The translations under genes were made by a program, and so were the position numbers. The notes below the pieces were generated by a model. The model was not told where the DNA came from. It saw only the letters and a program-made list of their open reading frames with translations, and made no database searches. A stretch of DNA of 64,000 bases, from NCBI GenBank assembly GCA_965199945.1, contig OZ241354.1, positions 3,100,001 to 3,164,000 of the forward strand, read 5' to 3'. This document shows, piece after piece, positions 26,143 through 34,092 of this stretch. How positions within the stretch are numbered: position 1 is the stretch's first letter; each line of letters opens with the position of its first letter. The DNA is from VXYL01 sp965199945. GTDB taxonomy: Bacteria; Pseudomonadota; Gammaproteobacteria; Pseudomonadales; Azotimanducaceae.

Positions 26143-26609
26143 GGAAAGAGCCTTGGTTCATCGCGTAGTGCATTGATTCCCGTGATGTTGTAGTCCTCCA
26201 GAAGACAAGCCAACGCACCCTCCAGGGTGGAGTACCGGTCGGTCTCTCTGGCTTCGGAATCGGGTGCCCGGCCGGCCAAAATCGCCGCCGCCGTTGTGCT
26301 GTGGATGTGCGGGCGGTACGCGATTTCGCCGTGCTTGTGACTGTCGCCGTTGTAGCGAGCGAGCATGATTGGCACCGCGCCGAGCGGACAGTAGCGAATG
26401 CCGCAGGAGAAATCGGCCGCGTCGGCCAAGTTCTCCCGCTGGTAAATCACAAAGCGTTCCGCCTCCCGTGCGACGACTTGAAAGTTGCGCTGACGGTGTG
26501 CGGGTGCGGCGCTCGGCTTCTCCTGCCAACGCGCACTTGGATTGGTCGCTCGCTTGGGCATGGCTTTCAGTTGAGCGAGCTCATCGTCGGTGTAGGGGTG
26601 ATGGTTCAT
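26139..26609 (-). CDS. Conserved-looking small protein of unknown function in the restriction operon
   Basis: A 156-residue protein that I do not recognise with certainty. Its C-terminal half has an eye-catching pattern, IMLARYNGDSHKHGEIAYRP followed by HIHS, with three histidines that could bind a metal. The N-terminal half contains FQVVAREAERFVIYQRENL. The ATG at 26609 overlaps the previous stop (ATGA) and the stop overlaps the DUF1828-like start (ATGA), so it is firmly part of the operon. It has no signal peptide or membrane segment. Members of poorly characterised DUF families with this layout accompany restriction systems, but I cannot name one safely. Confidence 0.7.
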   Translation of the reverse strand: MNHHPYTDDELAQLKAMPKRATNPSARWQEKPSAAPAHRQRNFQVVAREAERFVIYQRENLADAADFSCGIRYCPLGAVPIMLARYNGDSHKHGEIAYRPHIHSTTAAAILAGRAPDSEARETDRYSTLEGALACLLEDYNITGINALRDEPRLFP

Positions 26610-26977
26610 GGCTGACTGTTCGGCTGGCACTCGCTATCACCCCTGTGCGCTCGCGCAAGCAGCTTGCCGGACAGGAGCAAGATGTGCTGTAGCTGATGCC
26701 GGGCGAATGCGGGCAACCGGTCGAACGCCATGCTCGCTGTCGCGATGCGTTCGGCGCAGTCCAACTGGCCAGCCTTGAAGTACAGCGAGGCGGCGCTCAC
26801 GGCGGTGATGCCATAGGTTCGGGCTTTGGCGAGGTCAAGTTCCTCGAGCGCCCGCCCTTCGGCTGCCGCTGCCGAGGCGTAGAGCGCTCGTGCGTCTTCG
26901 TGTTTGCCGAGACGCACACACGCCTCCGCCTCTGATGCGTATGCCTCGCTCGTCCTGTGGTGCTGCACCCAAGTCAT
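26606..26977 (-). CDS. Small TPR-like helical protein
   Basis: A 123-residue, almost entirely helical protein with spacing typical of tetratricopeptide-like repeats (EAEACVRLGKHEDARALYASA, then AASLYFKAGQLDCAERIATA). It probably mediates protein contacts. It is coupled to the next gene by an ATGA overlap and starts 64 bases after the aspartic protease gene. No catalytic motif is visible. The role in the restriction operon is unknown. Confidence 0.65.
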   Translation of the reverse strand: MTWVQHHRTSEAYASEAEACVRLGKHEDARALYASAAAAEGRALEELDLAKARTYGITAVSAASLYFKAGQLDCAERIATASMAFDRLPAFARHQLQHILLLSGKLLARAHRGDSECQPNSQP

Positions 26978-27041
26978 GTCGTCAATCGACGGCGACTGCC
27001 GCGGCCTCGATTGCGTCGGCGGTCGCTGGCGTGCAAGCGAG

Positions 27042-27461
27042 TCACTTCAGCTTGAGCAGCGGGTAGTCTGGCGACTCGGGGCGCGGGGCCACGCTGCCAT
27101 TCGCGCAGTCCGCGATCAGGTCCAAGCGTTCGAGCACGATCTGGCCGACTAGGGGTTCGCTGAGCGGCGGCCCCACCACGCAGTCTGCGCTCATCGCGCG
27201 GTTGCCGATGCGAATGCGCAACGGCCCGGCGACGTGCCTCTCTTCCTTGCGTTCGTCCGCATACGACACGATGACCGTGTCGTGGATCGGCAAGCCTAGG
27301 CGTTCGACGACGTTCTGCGGCAGCGTCAACATGGCCGCGCCAGTGTCCACGACGCCATCCACCGAAGCGTGGCGCACACTGGACTCCTCCCGCAAGCCGA
27401 GGCGTACGATTTCCCGGTCCGCCGCATTCTCGAGTTCGAGGCGAGTGACGATCTCGCCCAT
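27042..27461 (-). CDS. Retropepsin-like aspartic protease (clan AA)
   Basis: A 139-residue protein with the single-domain aspartic protease signature: VDGVVDTGAAMLTLP (catalytic D-T-G) and the later hydrophobic-glycine strand VGQIVLERLDLIAD. Like retroviral protease it would act as a homodimer. The ATG at 27461 has GAGGA eight bases upstream; the longer frame upstream is not protein-like. Such proteases occur near restriction-type loci, but their substrate is not known. It lies 61 bases after the restriction subunit gene, with a 14-base palindrome between them. Confidence 0.8.
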   Translation of the reverse strand: MGEIVTRLELENAADREIVRLGLREESSVRHASVDGVVDTGAAMLTLPQNVVERLGLPIHDTVIVSYADERKEERHVAGPLRIRIGNRAMSADCVVGPPLSEPLVGQIVLERLDLIADCANGSVAPRPESPDYPLLKLK

Positions 27462-27484
27462 GGGTATTGTCCTCGTGCATGGCC

Positions 27485-27498
27485 TACGCTTGAGCGTA
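27485..27498. promoter_or_regulatory. Palindrome between restriction subunit and aspartic protease genes
   Basis: TACGCTTGAGCGTA has two perfect six-base arms around a two-base centre. It lies 24-37 bases upstream of the protease ATG, where an operator or promoter element could sit. It is too short and lacks a T-run for a terminator. Confidence 0.3.
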
Positions 27499-27522
27499 CC
27501 ACGGTGCGCCACGACGCTTCGT

Positions 27523-30500
27523 TTAGGTGCCCTTCGTTGCGTTCTGCAGGTCGGCCCTGTGCGACAACAACGGCGCAAGCCGCTTGCCGAAGTCCGTGGC
27601 CAACGCCCCATCCACATCCCCCCGCATCGTGTACACGTCCTTGAGCTCCACGAACGCCCAGCGCCCGAAATCGCCCAGCTGGTTCACGGCCGGCACCCAG
27701 TAGTTCTCCATCGTCTGCTTCTTCGCCTTGGCGTCTTCGCGGCGGTAGCCCTTCACTTCGACCACCAGGTTCAGCGGGTCGTCCGCGCCGTGGCCGTCGT
27801 CCATGCGGACGATGAAGTCCGGGACGTAGGCGCGGGCTTCGCCGCCCATGCGGTAGGGCACGGCGAAGCCGAGGCCCTGGTTCGCCACGTACGACAGCAC
27901 GTCGGGGTGGGATTCCAGCAGGCGGCAGAGTTCCATCTCCCAGTCGCTGTCGCACACGGCGGCGTCCACGTGGCAGCGTCTGGCGTCGGTGCGCCAGATG
28001 GCCTTCTTGGCGGTGCGGAAACTCACGTCGGCGCTGCTGCCTTGGGGATTGAAGGGGTCGAGGGTGGCGAGGATGGGCTTCTCGCCGACGTGCTGGGCGA
28101 CGATGGCGCTGGCGAGGCGCTCGCAGGCCATGTCCGCGAGCGCCAGGTAGAGCAGCTGCGCCGGGCGTGTGTCGCCCTTGCACACCAAGTGCGTGGCCAG
28201 CCAATGGAGCACGATGGCCTTGAGCTGGCCGAAGAGGTGCAGCTTGGGCGGCTCGCCCGGCGCGCGCCACTTGGTCTCCATGAGGCGCTTGGTCAGGTGG
28301 TAGGCGATGGTGTTGTGGCGGTAGGCGTTCAGGCGCTCCAAGGTGAGGTCCACGCCTTCGCCGACGATGCCTTCGTTGCGGGTGATGGACGGGCCGACGA
28401 GGTCCGGGGTGAGCGCCAGCGTGGAGTCGTCGTCGAAGCGCGCGCGCACCTGCTCCTCCGGCAGTTCCACGCGGTAGCCGACGACACGCGGGAAGACGAT
28501 CTCGCATGCGTCGCGCTCTGGCCGAATTGCCTTGATGTGAACCGGCCGAGCGACCGGGCGCGGCTTTACCACCACGGGTTCGGCGGTGAAGTGGAAGGGG
28601 ATGCCCAGCACGTCCGCGTACTCGACGCCGAACAGGCCATCCTCGTTCAACTCGTAGGATTGGCGGCGCAGAGCGCGGCCCACCACTTGTTCGCACAGCA
28701 GCTGGGTGCCGAAGGCGCGCACGCCCAGAACGTGGGTGACGGTGTTGGCGTCCCAGCCCTCGGTGAGCATGGAAACGGAAACCACGCAGCGGATGGAACC
28801 GCCCAGGGCGCCCTCCTTGCCGACGGTGTTCATCACTTCGCGCAGCAGGTCCTGGTCGGAGATCTTCTCGCCGCTGGCCAAGTCGCGGGTGCGTTCCACG
28901 CGCTCGCGGCGGAAGCGCTCGATTTCGTCCGCCGCCATGGCGCGGAACTTGGCGTCCAGGGCCTCGCCGGATTCCAGCCGTTCGCTGTCGATCAGCAGGG
29001 TGTTGGGGCGGGCGAGCGGCTGGCCCTGTTCGTCGAAGTTGCGGAACAGCGGCAGGCGGCCTTGTTCCAGGCGGGGTGCGGCCGCCTCGCCATCCTCGCC
29101 GCTCTCCCCGGCCACCTGGAACCCCGAGATGTAGTCGTAGAGCAGCTTGGACGTCGCCTGGTTGTTGCAGACCACGATGAAGCACGGCGGCACGCGCACG
29201 CCGGCGTCTCGCCATGCCTCGAAGGTCTTCTCGTAGTGGCCGTAGAGCGCTTCCAAGGCGGTTTGCAGCTCGGCCGGAAGCGCCAGCGGGTCCAGGCTGC
29301 GCTTTCTGGTTCCAGCGCCCGGCATGCGCTTGCCGATGTGCGCCCAGAGTTCGCGGAACTTCGGCATCTCGCCGCTCGGCACGTTGTCCGCCACCGGCAC
29401 ACGAGGCAGCTTGACGATGCCGCACTCGATGGCGTCCATCAGCGAGAAATCCGTCATCGTCCACGGAAAGAGCGTGCCCTCGGCGTAGCCGGAGCCGCGC
29501 AGGAAGAACGGCGTGGCGGAGAGGTCGATCACGCGGCTGACGCCGAGCTTGGATTGGAGAACGTGCAGGCCGCCGATCCACATCCGCGCCGCCTCCTTGT
29601 TCTTCTGCGCTTCGCCACGTTCCTCGCCCTTGAGCGTTCCTTCCTCGCTCAGTTCCTCGGGCTTGGCGGCGTAGCAGTGGTGGCCTTCGTCGTTGAACAC
29701 CAGCACGTTCTTCATGCCCATCAGCTTCCCGCACACGCGCTGCAGCATCTGGCCTTCGGTCTCCAGCGTGGCCGGCTCCTGCCCGGGCCCTTGGCCCTGC
29801 AGCAGCCGCCGCGTGCCTTTGGACATCTGCACCCGCTCGCGGCGCATGAAGGCGTGGAAGTTGGTGATGAAGATCTCGGCGCGGCCGAGGTCCGCCAGCA
29901 TGTCCGTGGGGACGAGTTCGCGGCTGGCGTAGTAGCTCTCCGGGTCGTTCGGCAGCAGCACGCGCAGACGATCGCGGATGGTGATGCCGGGCGTCGCCAC
30001 CAGAAAGCCGCGGGTGAAGCGCGGGCTGTTCGGGCGGCGCACTGCGTTTACCGTCTGCCAGGCGATGAGCATGGCCATCACGGTGGTCTTGCCGGCGCCG
30101 GTGGCGAGCTTCAGCGCGAGGCGGCTGAGGCCTGGGTTCGCCTGCTCGTTGGCGTCCTGCAGGTGATCGAGGAAGCTCCGCGCTTGGCGGCCGAGCTTCG
30201 GCGCAACTTCCATCAGCCAGATCACGGTCTCGGCGGCCTCCACCTGGCAGAAGAAAGGCCGGATGCCGGCGAACGGATGGTGCCGCCAGTGCTTGAGCAG
30301 CCGCGCCGTTTCCGGCGTCACCTTCCACTGGCGTTCCGGCAGTTCCCGCCACGCGGCGACCTGCTGGCGCACGCCGTTGATGACGTGCGCATGCTGATAC
30401 TGCTGGTTGGCGGTGTCTACTTCGGCCGCGGCCTCGTCGAGGGCGAGTTGGCGCTGGCCACGCTGCAAGCGCCTGGGCTTGGGGATGGGCGTGATGAAGG

Positions 30501-30617
30501 ACGCCTCGCGCCGGTTTTCGACGATGCGGTGGGTAGGGCGCCCTCGTCGAGCTCCCAATGCCGCTGCGGACGCTCGTAGGGCGAGTTGAGAATCGGCTGT
30601 TCGAAGAAACTGGGCAA
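27523..30617 (-). CDS. Type III-like restriction subunit: SF2 helicase with PD-(D/E)XK nuclease, frameshifted near the start
   Basis: About 1030 residues. Helicase motifs: LATGAGKTTVMAML (Walker A), VFNDEGHHCY (DEAD-like box) and DLSATPFFL (motif III); HVLGVRAFGTQLLCEQVVGRALRR is motif VI. The C-terminal nuclease shows YVPDFIVRM and VVEVKGYR (PD...EVK). The true N-terminus, PSFFEQPILNSPYERPQRHWELDE, is in a different frame from RPTHRIVENRREASFITPIP; one missing G near 30541 accounts for this. A TTG at 30617 is the likely original start; an in-frame TTG at 30558 could give a product lacking about 20 residues. It is the probable partner of the methyltransferase at 18359-21163. Confidence 0.85.
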
Positions 30618-30759
30618 AGCGTGGGCCGTTGCTTGGAGACTACATTGTAGCGGCGCAGAACGACCACTGCCGGAGACGATGCCGGTGCGGCGAATCGGCC
30701 GTGTCTTCCACGCCACAATCGGACTATGCTCTTAGCCAAGCCCACGCGAAGACCGCACC

Positions 30760-30999
30760 ATGCCCACCGTCAACGTCCACCAAGCGAAGACCCAGCTCTC
30801 GCGCCTGCTTGCCTTGGCGGAAGACGGCGAGGAGGTCGTGATCGCTCGGCGCGGCGAGCCCGTCGCCCGCCTCGTGGCGTGCAAGCCCAAGGGGAAGCGG
30901 CGCTTTGGCGCGATGAAGGGCCAAATCGTGGTGGACGACGGCATCCTCGATCCCCTGCCGGAGGAAGAACTGGCGCTCTGGGAAGGCAGGGGCGAGTGA
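30760..30999 (+). CDS. Phd/YefM-family antitoxin
   Basis: A 79-residue antitoxin with the Phd/YefM fold: PTVNVHQAKTQLSRLLALAEDGEEVVIARRGEPVARLV, where the AKTQLSRL helix and the strand ending in RGEPVA are hallmarks. The acidic C-terminus (DPLPEEELALWEG) binds the toxin. Its stop overlaps the GTG of the PIN toxin. It is read divergently from the restriction gene, with about 140 bases between the two starts. Confidence 0.92.
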   Translation: MPTVNVHQAKTQLSRLLALAEDGEEVVIARRGEPVARLVACKPKGKRRFGAMKGQIVVDDGILDPLPEEELALWEGRGE

Positions 31000-31382
31000 G
31001 GCTGCTGCTCGACACCCATGCGTTCCTCTGGTGGCTGGCCGGAAGCAGGCAGTTGTCCGCCGATGCTCGTGCCGCCATTGAGGACGATGCCAACGATGTG
31101 CTGGTCAGCGCGGCGACCGCTTGGGAAATCGCCACGAAGCACCGCCTCGGCAAGCTGCCGCAAGCCGGACTGGTGGCGCAAGACGTGCCAGGCGCCGTCG
31201 CCAATCAAGGCTTCGAGGAGCTTGCCATCACCGTGAACGATGCGCAGCGGGCGGGGCAGCTGCCGGGGCCGCACCGAGACCCGTTCGACCGAATGCTCAT
31301 CGCGCAAGCCGTCGTGCATGGTCTGGCCCTCGTGTCCATCGAGGCCGTGTTCGACAGCTACGGCGTGAACCGCTTGTGGTGA
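30996..31382 (+). CDS. PIN-domain toxin (VapC-like)
   Basis: A 128-residue PIN toxin starting at a GTG that overlaps the antitoxin stop as GTGA. The acidic active-site residues lie in RLLLDTHAFLWWL, ATAWEIATKHRLGKL and HRDPFDRMLIAQA. It is closely similar in design to the PIN toxin at 21-434. Phd-PIN pairs of this type protect accessory regions from loss, and this one closes the left-hand defence island. Confidence 0.92.
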   Translation: MRLLLDTHAFLWWLAGSRQLSADARAAIEDDANDVLVSAATAWEIATKHRLGKLPQAGLVAQDVPGAVANQGFEELAITVNDAQRAGQLPGPHRDPFDRMLIAQAVVHGLALVSIEAVFDSYGVNRLW

Positions 31383-31528
31383 CCTGCGGCGATGCGATCG
31401 CGAGCCTCAAGTGTGGCAGGCCCCAAGTCGATTTCGATCTCCCGCAACACCCGGTAGTTGTGGGGATGGCCAAATTGGTGAATAGACAAGGATTGGCTCC
31501 CTGTGCGTCGCAGCCGGAGGCGGAACCC

Positions 31529-32242
31529 CTAGCAGCGCACCAGCACCACCGTCACGTTGTCCATTCCCCCCGCGTCTTTCGCAGCCTCCACCAGTGCCGC
31601 GGACGTCGCCTCCAAGTCCTCCCCGCCATCCGCCAGCAACCCCGCGATCTGCTTGTCCGTCAACATGCCGGTGAGGCCGTCGCTGCATAGCAGCATCACG
31701 TCGTTCGGGGCGATGTCCGCTGCCGTCAACTCCGGCTGCACGGTGGGCTTTGCGCCGATGGCGCGGGTGATGACGTTGCGGTTGGGGGCGCGGAGGGCTT
31801 CTTCGGGGGAGATCGCGCCGGAGTCCACCCACTCCTGCACGAGGCTGTGGTCCTTGGTGATGGGATCGAAGGCCCCGTCGCGGAAGCGGTAGGCGCGGGA
31901 GTCGCCGACGTGGGCGACCCAGTTCTCCGCGCCGAAGTGCGCCACCACCAGCGTCGATCCCATGCCGCGGTAGGCGGAGACGGCGCCGGACATCCCGATC
32001 ACGCGCTCGTTGGCCACGCGCACTGCCGCGCCCAGGTGGTCGGGCTTGAGCGGGCCTTGCTTGGATGCGGCGGAGAGGTGTTCCAGCGCCGCTTCGACGG
32101 CCATTTCCGCCGCCACGCCGCCGGCCCGCGTGCCGCCCATGCCGTCCGCCAGCACGGCGAGGCCGAGGTCTTCGCGCACGGCGAAGACGTCCTGGTTCTC
32201 CTCGCGCACGCACCCGGCGTCGCTGTGTCCTTTCGCTTCCAC
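31529..32242 (-). CDS. PP2C-family serine/threonine phosphatase (Stp1/PrpC-like)
   Basis: A 237-residue PPM phosphatase with the metal-binding aspartates in VREENQDVF, LAVLADGMGG, LLCSDGLTGML and AGGMDNVTVVLV, and the RGMGSTLV and AHVGDSRAYRFRDG strands. It removes phosphate from Ser/Thr in a manganese-dependent way. Its usual partner kinase is not in this window. It starts with GTG. The 145 bases downstream hold no confident gene. Confidence 0.92.
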   Translation of the reverse strand: MEAKGHSDAGCVREENQDVFAVREDLGLAVLADGMGGTRAGGVAAEMAVEAALEHLSAASKQGPLKPDHLGAAVRVANERVIGMSGAVSAYRGMGSTLVVAHFGAENWVAHVGDSRAYRFRDGAFDPITKDHSLVQEWVDSGAISPEEALRAPNRNVITRAIGAKPTVQPELTAADIAPNDVMLLCSDGLTGMLTDKQIAGLLADGGEDLEATSAALVEAAKDAGGMDNVTVVLVRC

Positions 32243-32281
32243 GACTGAACCGCCCGCTCCGGTTGCGCCCCGAATCGGTAC

Positions 32282-33202
32282 CTACGCCGCGCTCGCCAAC
32301 TGCGGCACGGGGTAGTTCTGTTGTTCGTAGGGGAACACGTCGTCGAAGCCGATGAGCTCGCGCAGCATGGCCGGGTCGGCGCAGTCCTCCCAAGGCTGAT
32401 CCTTCATGGTGACCTTCAGGTTCTCCTGCGGCAGCACGGCCTGGTGGCGGTAGTAGGCGACGGCGTTCAGCCGCAAGCCGGGCGTGCGCTTCGGAAAGGC
32501 GCCGTGCCAAGTGCTGCCCGGCCAGACGATCACCGCGCCGGGCTTGCACACCACCGGCTTGGCCAGCTTCGCCGCGCCAGCCGACGGATGGGCGTTGGAA
32601 CGGTGCGACCCCGGCACGTAGGCCAAGGCGCCGTCCTCCAAGGTGTACTCGGTGAGGCACCAAGTGGCGTTCGCGGTGAGCGCGCGGGTGCCCCAGGGCA
32701 GCGGGTTCGCGCCTTGGTCGCAGTGCAGGCCGAGGGTTGGGCCGTAGCCGTACTCGCCCTGCCACTTGACGAAGGAATTGGTGCTGGAAAGACGCCGCGC
32801 CTTCTCCTTCGAGGGCAGGCGGCCGATCAAGTGGTCGATCAAGGCGTCCACTGCCGGATTGACGAACAGGTCGCGGAAGCAGCGGTCGATCTGCAGCAAC
32901 TGCTGGATGAGCATCTGCGACGGCGGCGGCGCGTCCTTGCCGCGCTGCGCGAGCAGCCCTTGCTTGACCTCCGGCCACGCCAGCTCGCCGGTCGGCCCTT
33001 CCGCCAGCGAGATGCCGCACCCGCCGGTGACTTCCGTGAACCGCGCCAGCAGCTGCTCGGTGCAGCGCTCGAGCAGCGCCCCGTCCACGCCGGTCGCTTC
33101 CGGCGGCAGCACGGTCAGGCCGTCCGTTTCGAGCTCCAGCACATGGCGCTCGAGGCCAAGCGCCTTCACCTCGTCGCTGATTTGCGTCGCCGCACTCTCC
33201 AT
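32282..33202 (-). CDS. Phytanoyl-CoA dioxygenase-family oxygenase
   Basis: A 306-residue Fe(II)/2-oxoglutarate oxygenase. The metal facial triad is H-x-D in GLHCDQGANPLPWG and the distal His in WPGSTWHGAFPKRT; the 2-oxoglutarate-binding arginine follows in PGLRLNAVAYYR. Bacterial members hydroxylate diverse acyl or secondary-metabolite substrates. The ATG at 33202 has GGAGGGG upstream; a longer frame upstream is antisense noise over the divergent SDR gene. It is divergent from the SDR/acyl-CoA dehydrogenase run. Confidence 0.88.
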   Translation of the reverse strand: MESAATQISDEVKALGLERHVLELETDGLTVLPPEATGVDGALLERCTEQLLARFTEVTGGCGISLAEGPTGELAWPEVKQGLLAQRGKDAPPPSQMLIQQLLQIDRCFRDLFVNPAVDALIDHLIGRLPSKEKARRLSSTNSFVKWQGEYGYGPTLGLHCDQGANPLPWGTRALTANATWCLTEYTLEDGALAYVPGSHRSNAHPSAGAAKLAKPVVCKPGAVIVWPGSTWHGAFPKRTPGLRLNAVAYYRHQAVLPQENLKVTMKDQPWEDCADPAMLRELIGFDDVFPYEQQNYPVPQLASAA

Positions 33203-33308
33203 TCCCAGCCCCTCCGCTCTTGAATCGCCAACACGCACGCATTCTATACATGGTGCGGCGCTTGGCGATATTCTCATTGCCATCGACGGCAGAAGGCAGG
33301 GGATCGGC
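33203..33308. other. Divergent intergenic region between dioxygenase and SDR genes
   Basis: A 106-base gap must hold promoters for both directions. A TATACAT box (33245-33251) faces the SDR gene with TTGAAT 19 bases before it, slightly long spacing. Nothing more definite is visible. Confidence 0.3.
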
Positions 33309-34070
33309 ATGTTCGATTTGACGGGCAAGGTGGCGCTGGTGACCGGCGGCAACGGCGGCATCGGCCTCGGCTTCGCCGAAGGGCTGGTGGAGCACGGCGC
33401 CGCGGTGAGCATTTGGGGCACCAACGAGGAGAAGAACGCCGCTGCCAAGGCGCGGCTCGAGGCGCTGCGCCCCGATGCCCAAGTGCAGGCGCTGCGCTGC
33501 AACGTCGCCAACGAAGACGAGGTGGAGGCGTCCTTCGCCGAGACGCTCGAGCGCTTCGGGCGCGTGGATTCCTGCTTCGCCAACGCCGGCGTCGGCGGCG
33601 GCGGGGCGGCGTTCGACGCCATGACGCCGGCGGAATGGCACCGCGTGTTCAAGGTGAACATGGACGGCGTGATGTTCACTTTCCGCGAAGCGGTGAAGCA
33701 CATGAAGACCATCGGCGGCGGTTCGCTGGTGGTCACCAGCAGCGGCACGGCCCGCTTCGGCGCTGCCGGCAGCGAGCACTATTCCGCCACCAAGGCCGGC
33801 GTCATCGCCTTGATCCAATCCCTCGCCGTGGGGCAGGCCCGCTACGGCATCCGCGCCAACGCCATCATCCCAGGCTGGATCGAAACCGCCATGACCGAGC
33901 GCGCCTTCGAGACCGAAGCGTTCCAAACCAAGGTCATCAAGCGCATTCCGCAGCGGCGCTGGGGCCAGCCGGCGGATTTCAAGGGCATCGCCGTGTACTT
34001 CGCCAGCGACGAGAGCAGCTACCACACCGGCGACACCATCGCCATCGACGGCGGCGTGTCGCACTTCTAG
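33309..34070 (+). CDS. SDR-family oxidoreductase
   Basis: A 253-residue classical short-chain dehydrogenase. It has the glycine-rich cofactor motif TGGNGGIGLG, NAG in CFANAGVGG, catalytic Ser in VTSSGTARFGAAG, YxxxK as YSATKAG and the C-terminal DGGVSHF. An ATG preceded by AGGGG begins the protein at 33309. It lies 22 bases before an acyl-CoA dehydrogenase gene, so it may act on a hydroxyacyl intermediate. The cofactor is probably NAD(P)H; the exact preference is not clear. Confidence 0.92.
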   Translation: MFDLTGKVALVTGGNGGIGLGFAEGLVEHGAAVSIWGTNEEKNAAAKARLEALRPDAQVQALRCNVANEDEVEASFAETLERFGRVDSCFANAGVGGGGAAFDAMTPAEWHRVFKVNMDGVMFTFREAVKHMKTIGGGSLVVTSSGTARFGAAGSEHYSATKAGVIALIQSLAVGQARYGIRANAIIPGWIETAMTERAFETEAFQTKVIKRIPQRRWGQPADFKGIAVYFASDESSYHTGDTIAIDGGVSHF

Positions 34071-34092
34071 CCACGATCTGGAGCCGCCCGCC

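Noticed and set aside
27202..30579. 1125-codon open frame on the plus strand over the restriction subunit
   Set aside because: Same cause; the minus strand carries full helicase and nuclease motifs.
30533..30617. Phase-variable restriction subunit
   Set aside because: The G run is only three to four bases long, too short for slipped-strand phase variation; a simple indel is more likely.
31386..31528. Protein-like minus-strand frame (HPHNYRVLREIEIDLGPATL) in the gap after the phosphatase gene
   Set aside because: Too short, with no start codon or ribosome site and no recognised family; it may be an old gene remnant but cannot be supported.
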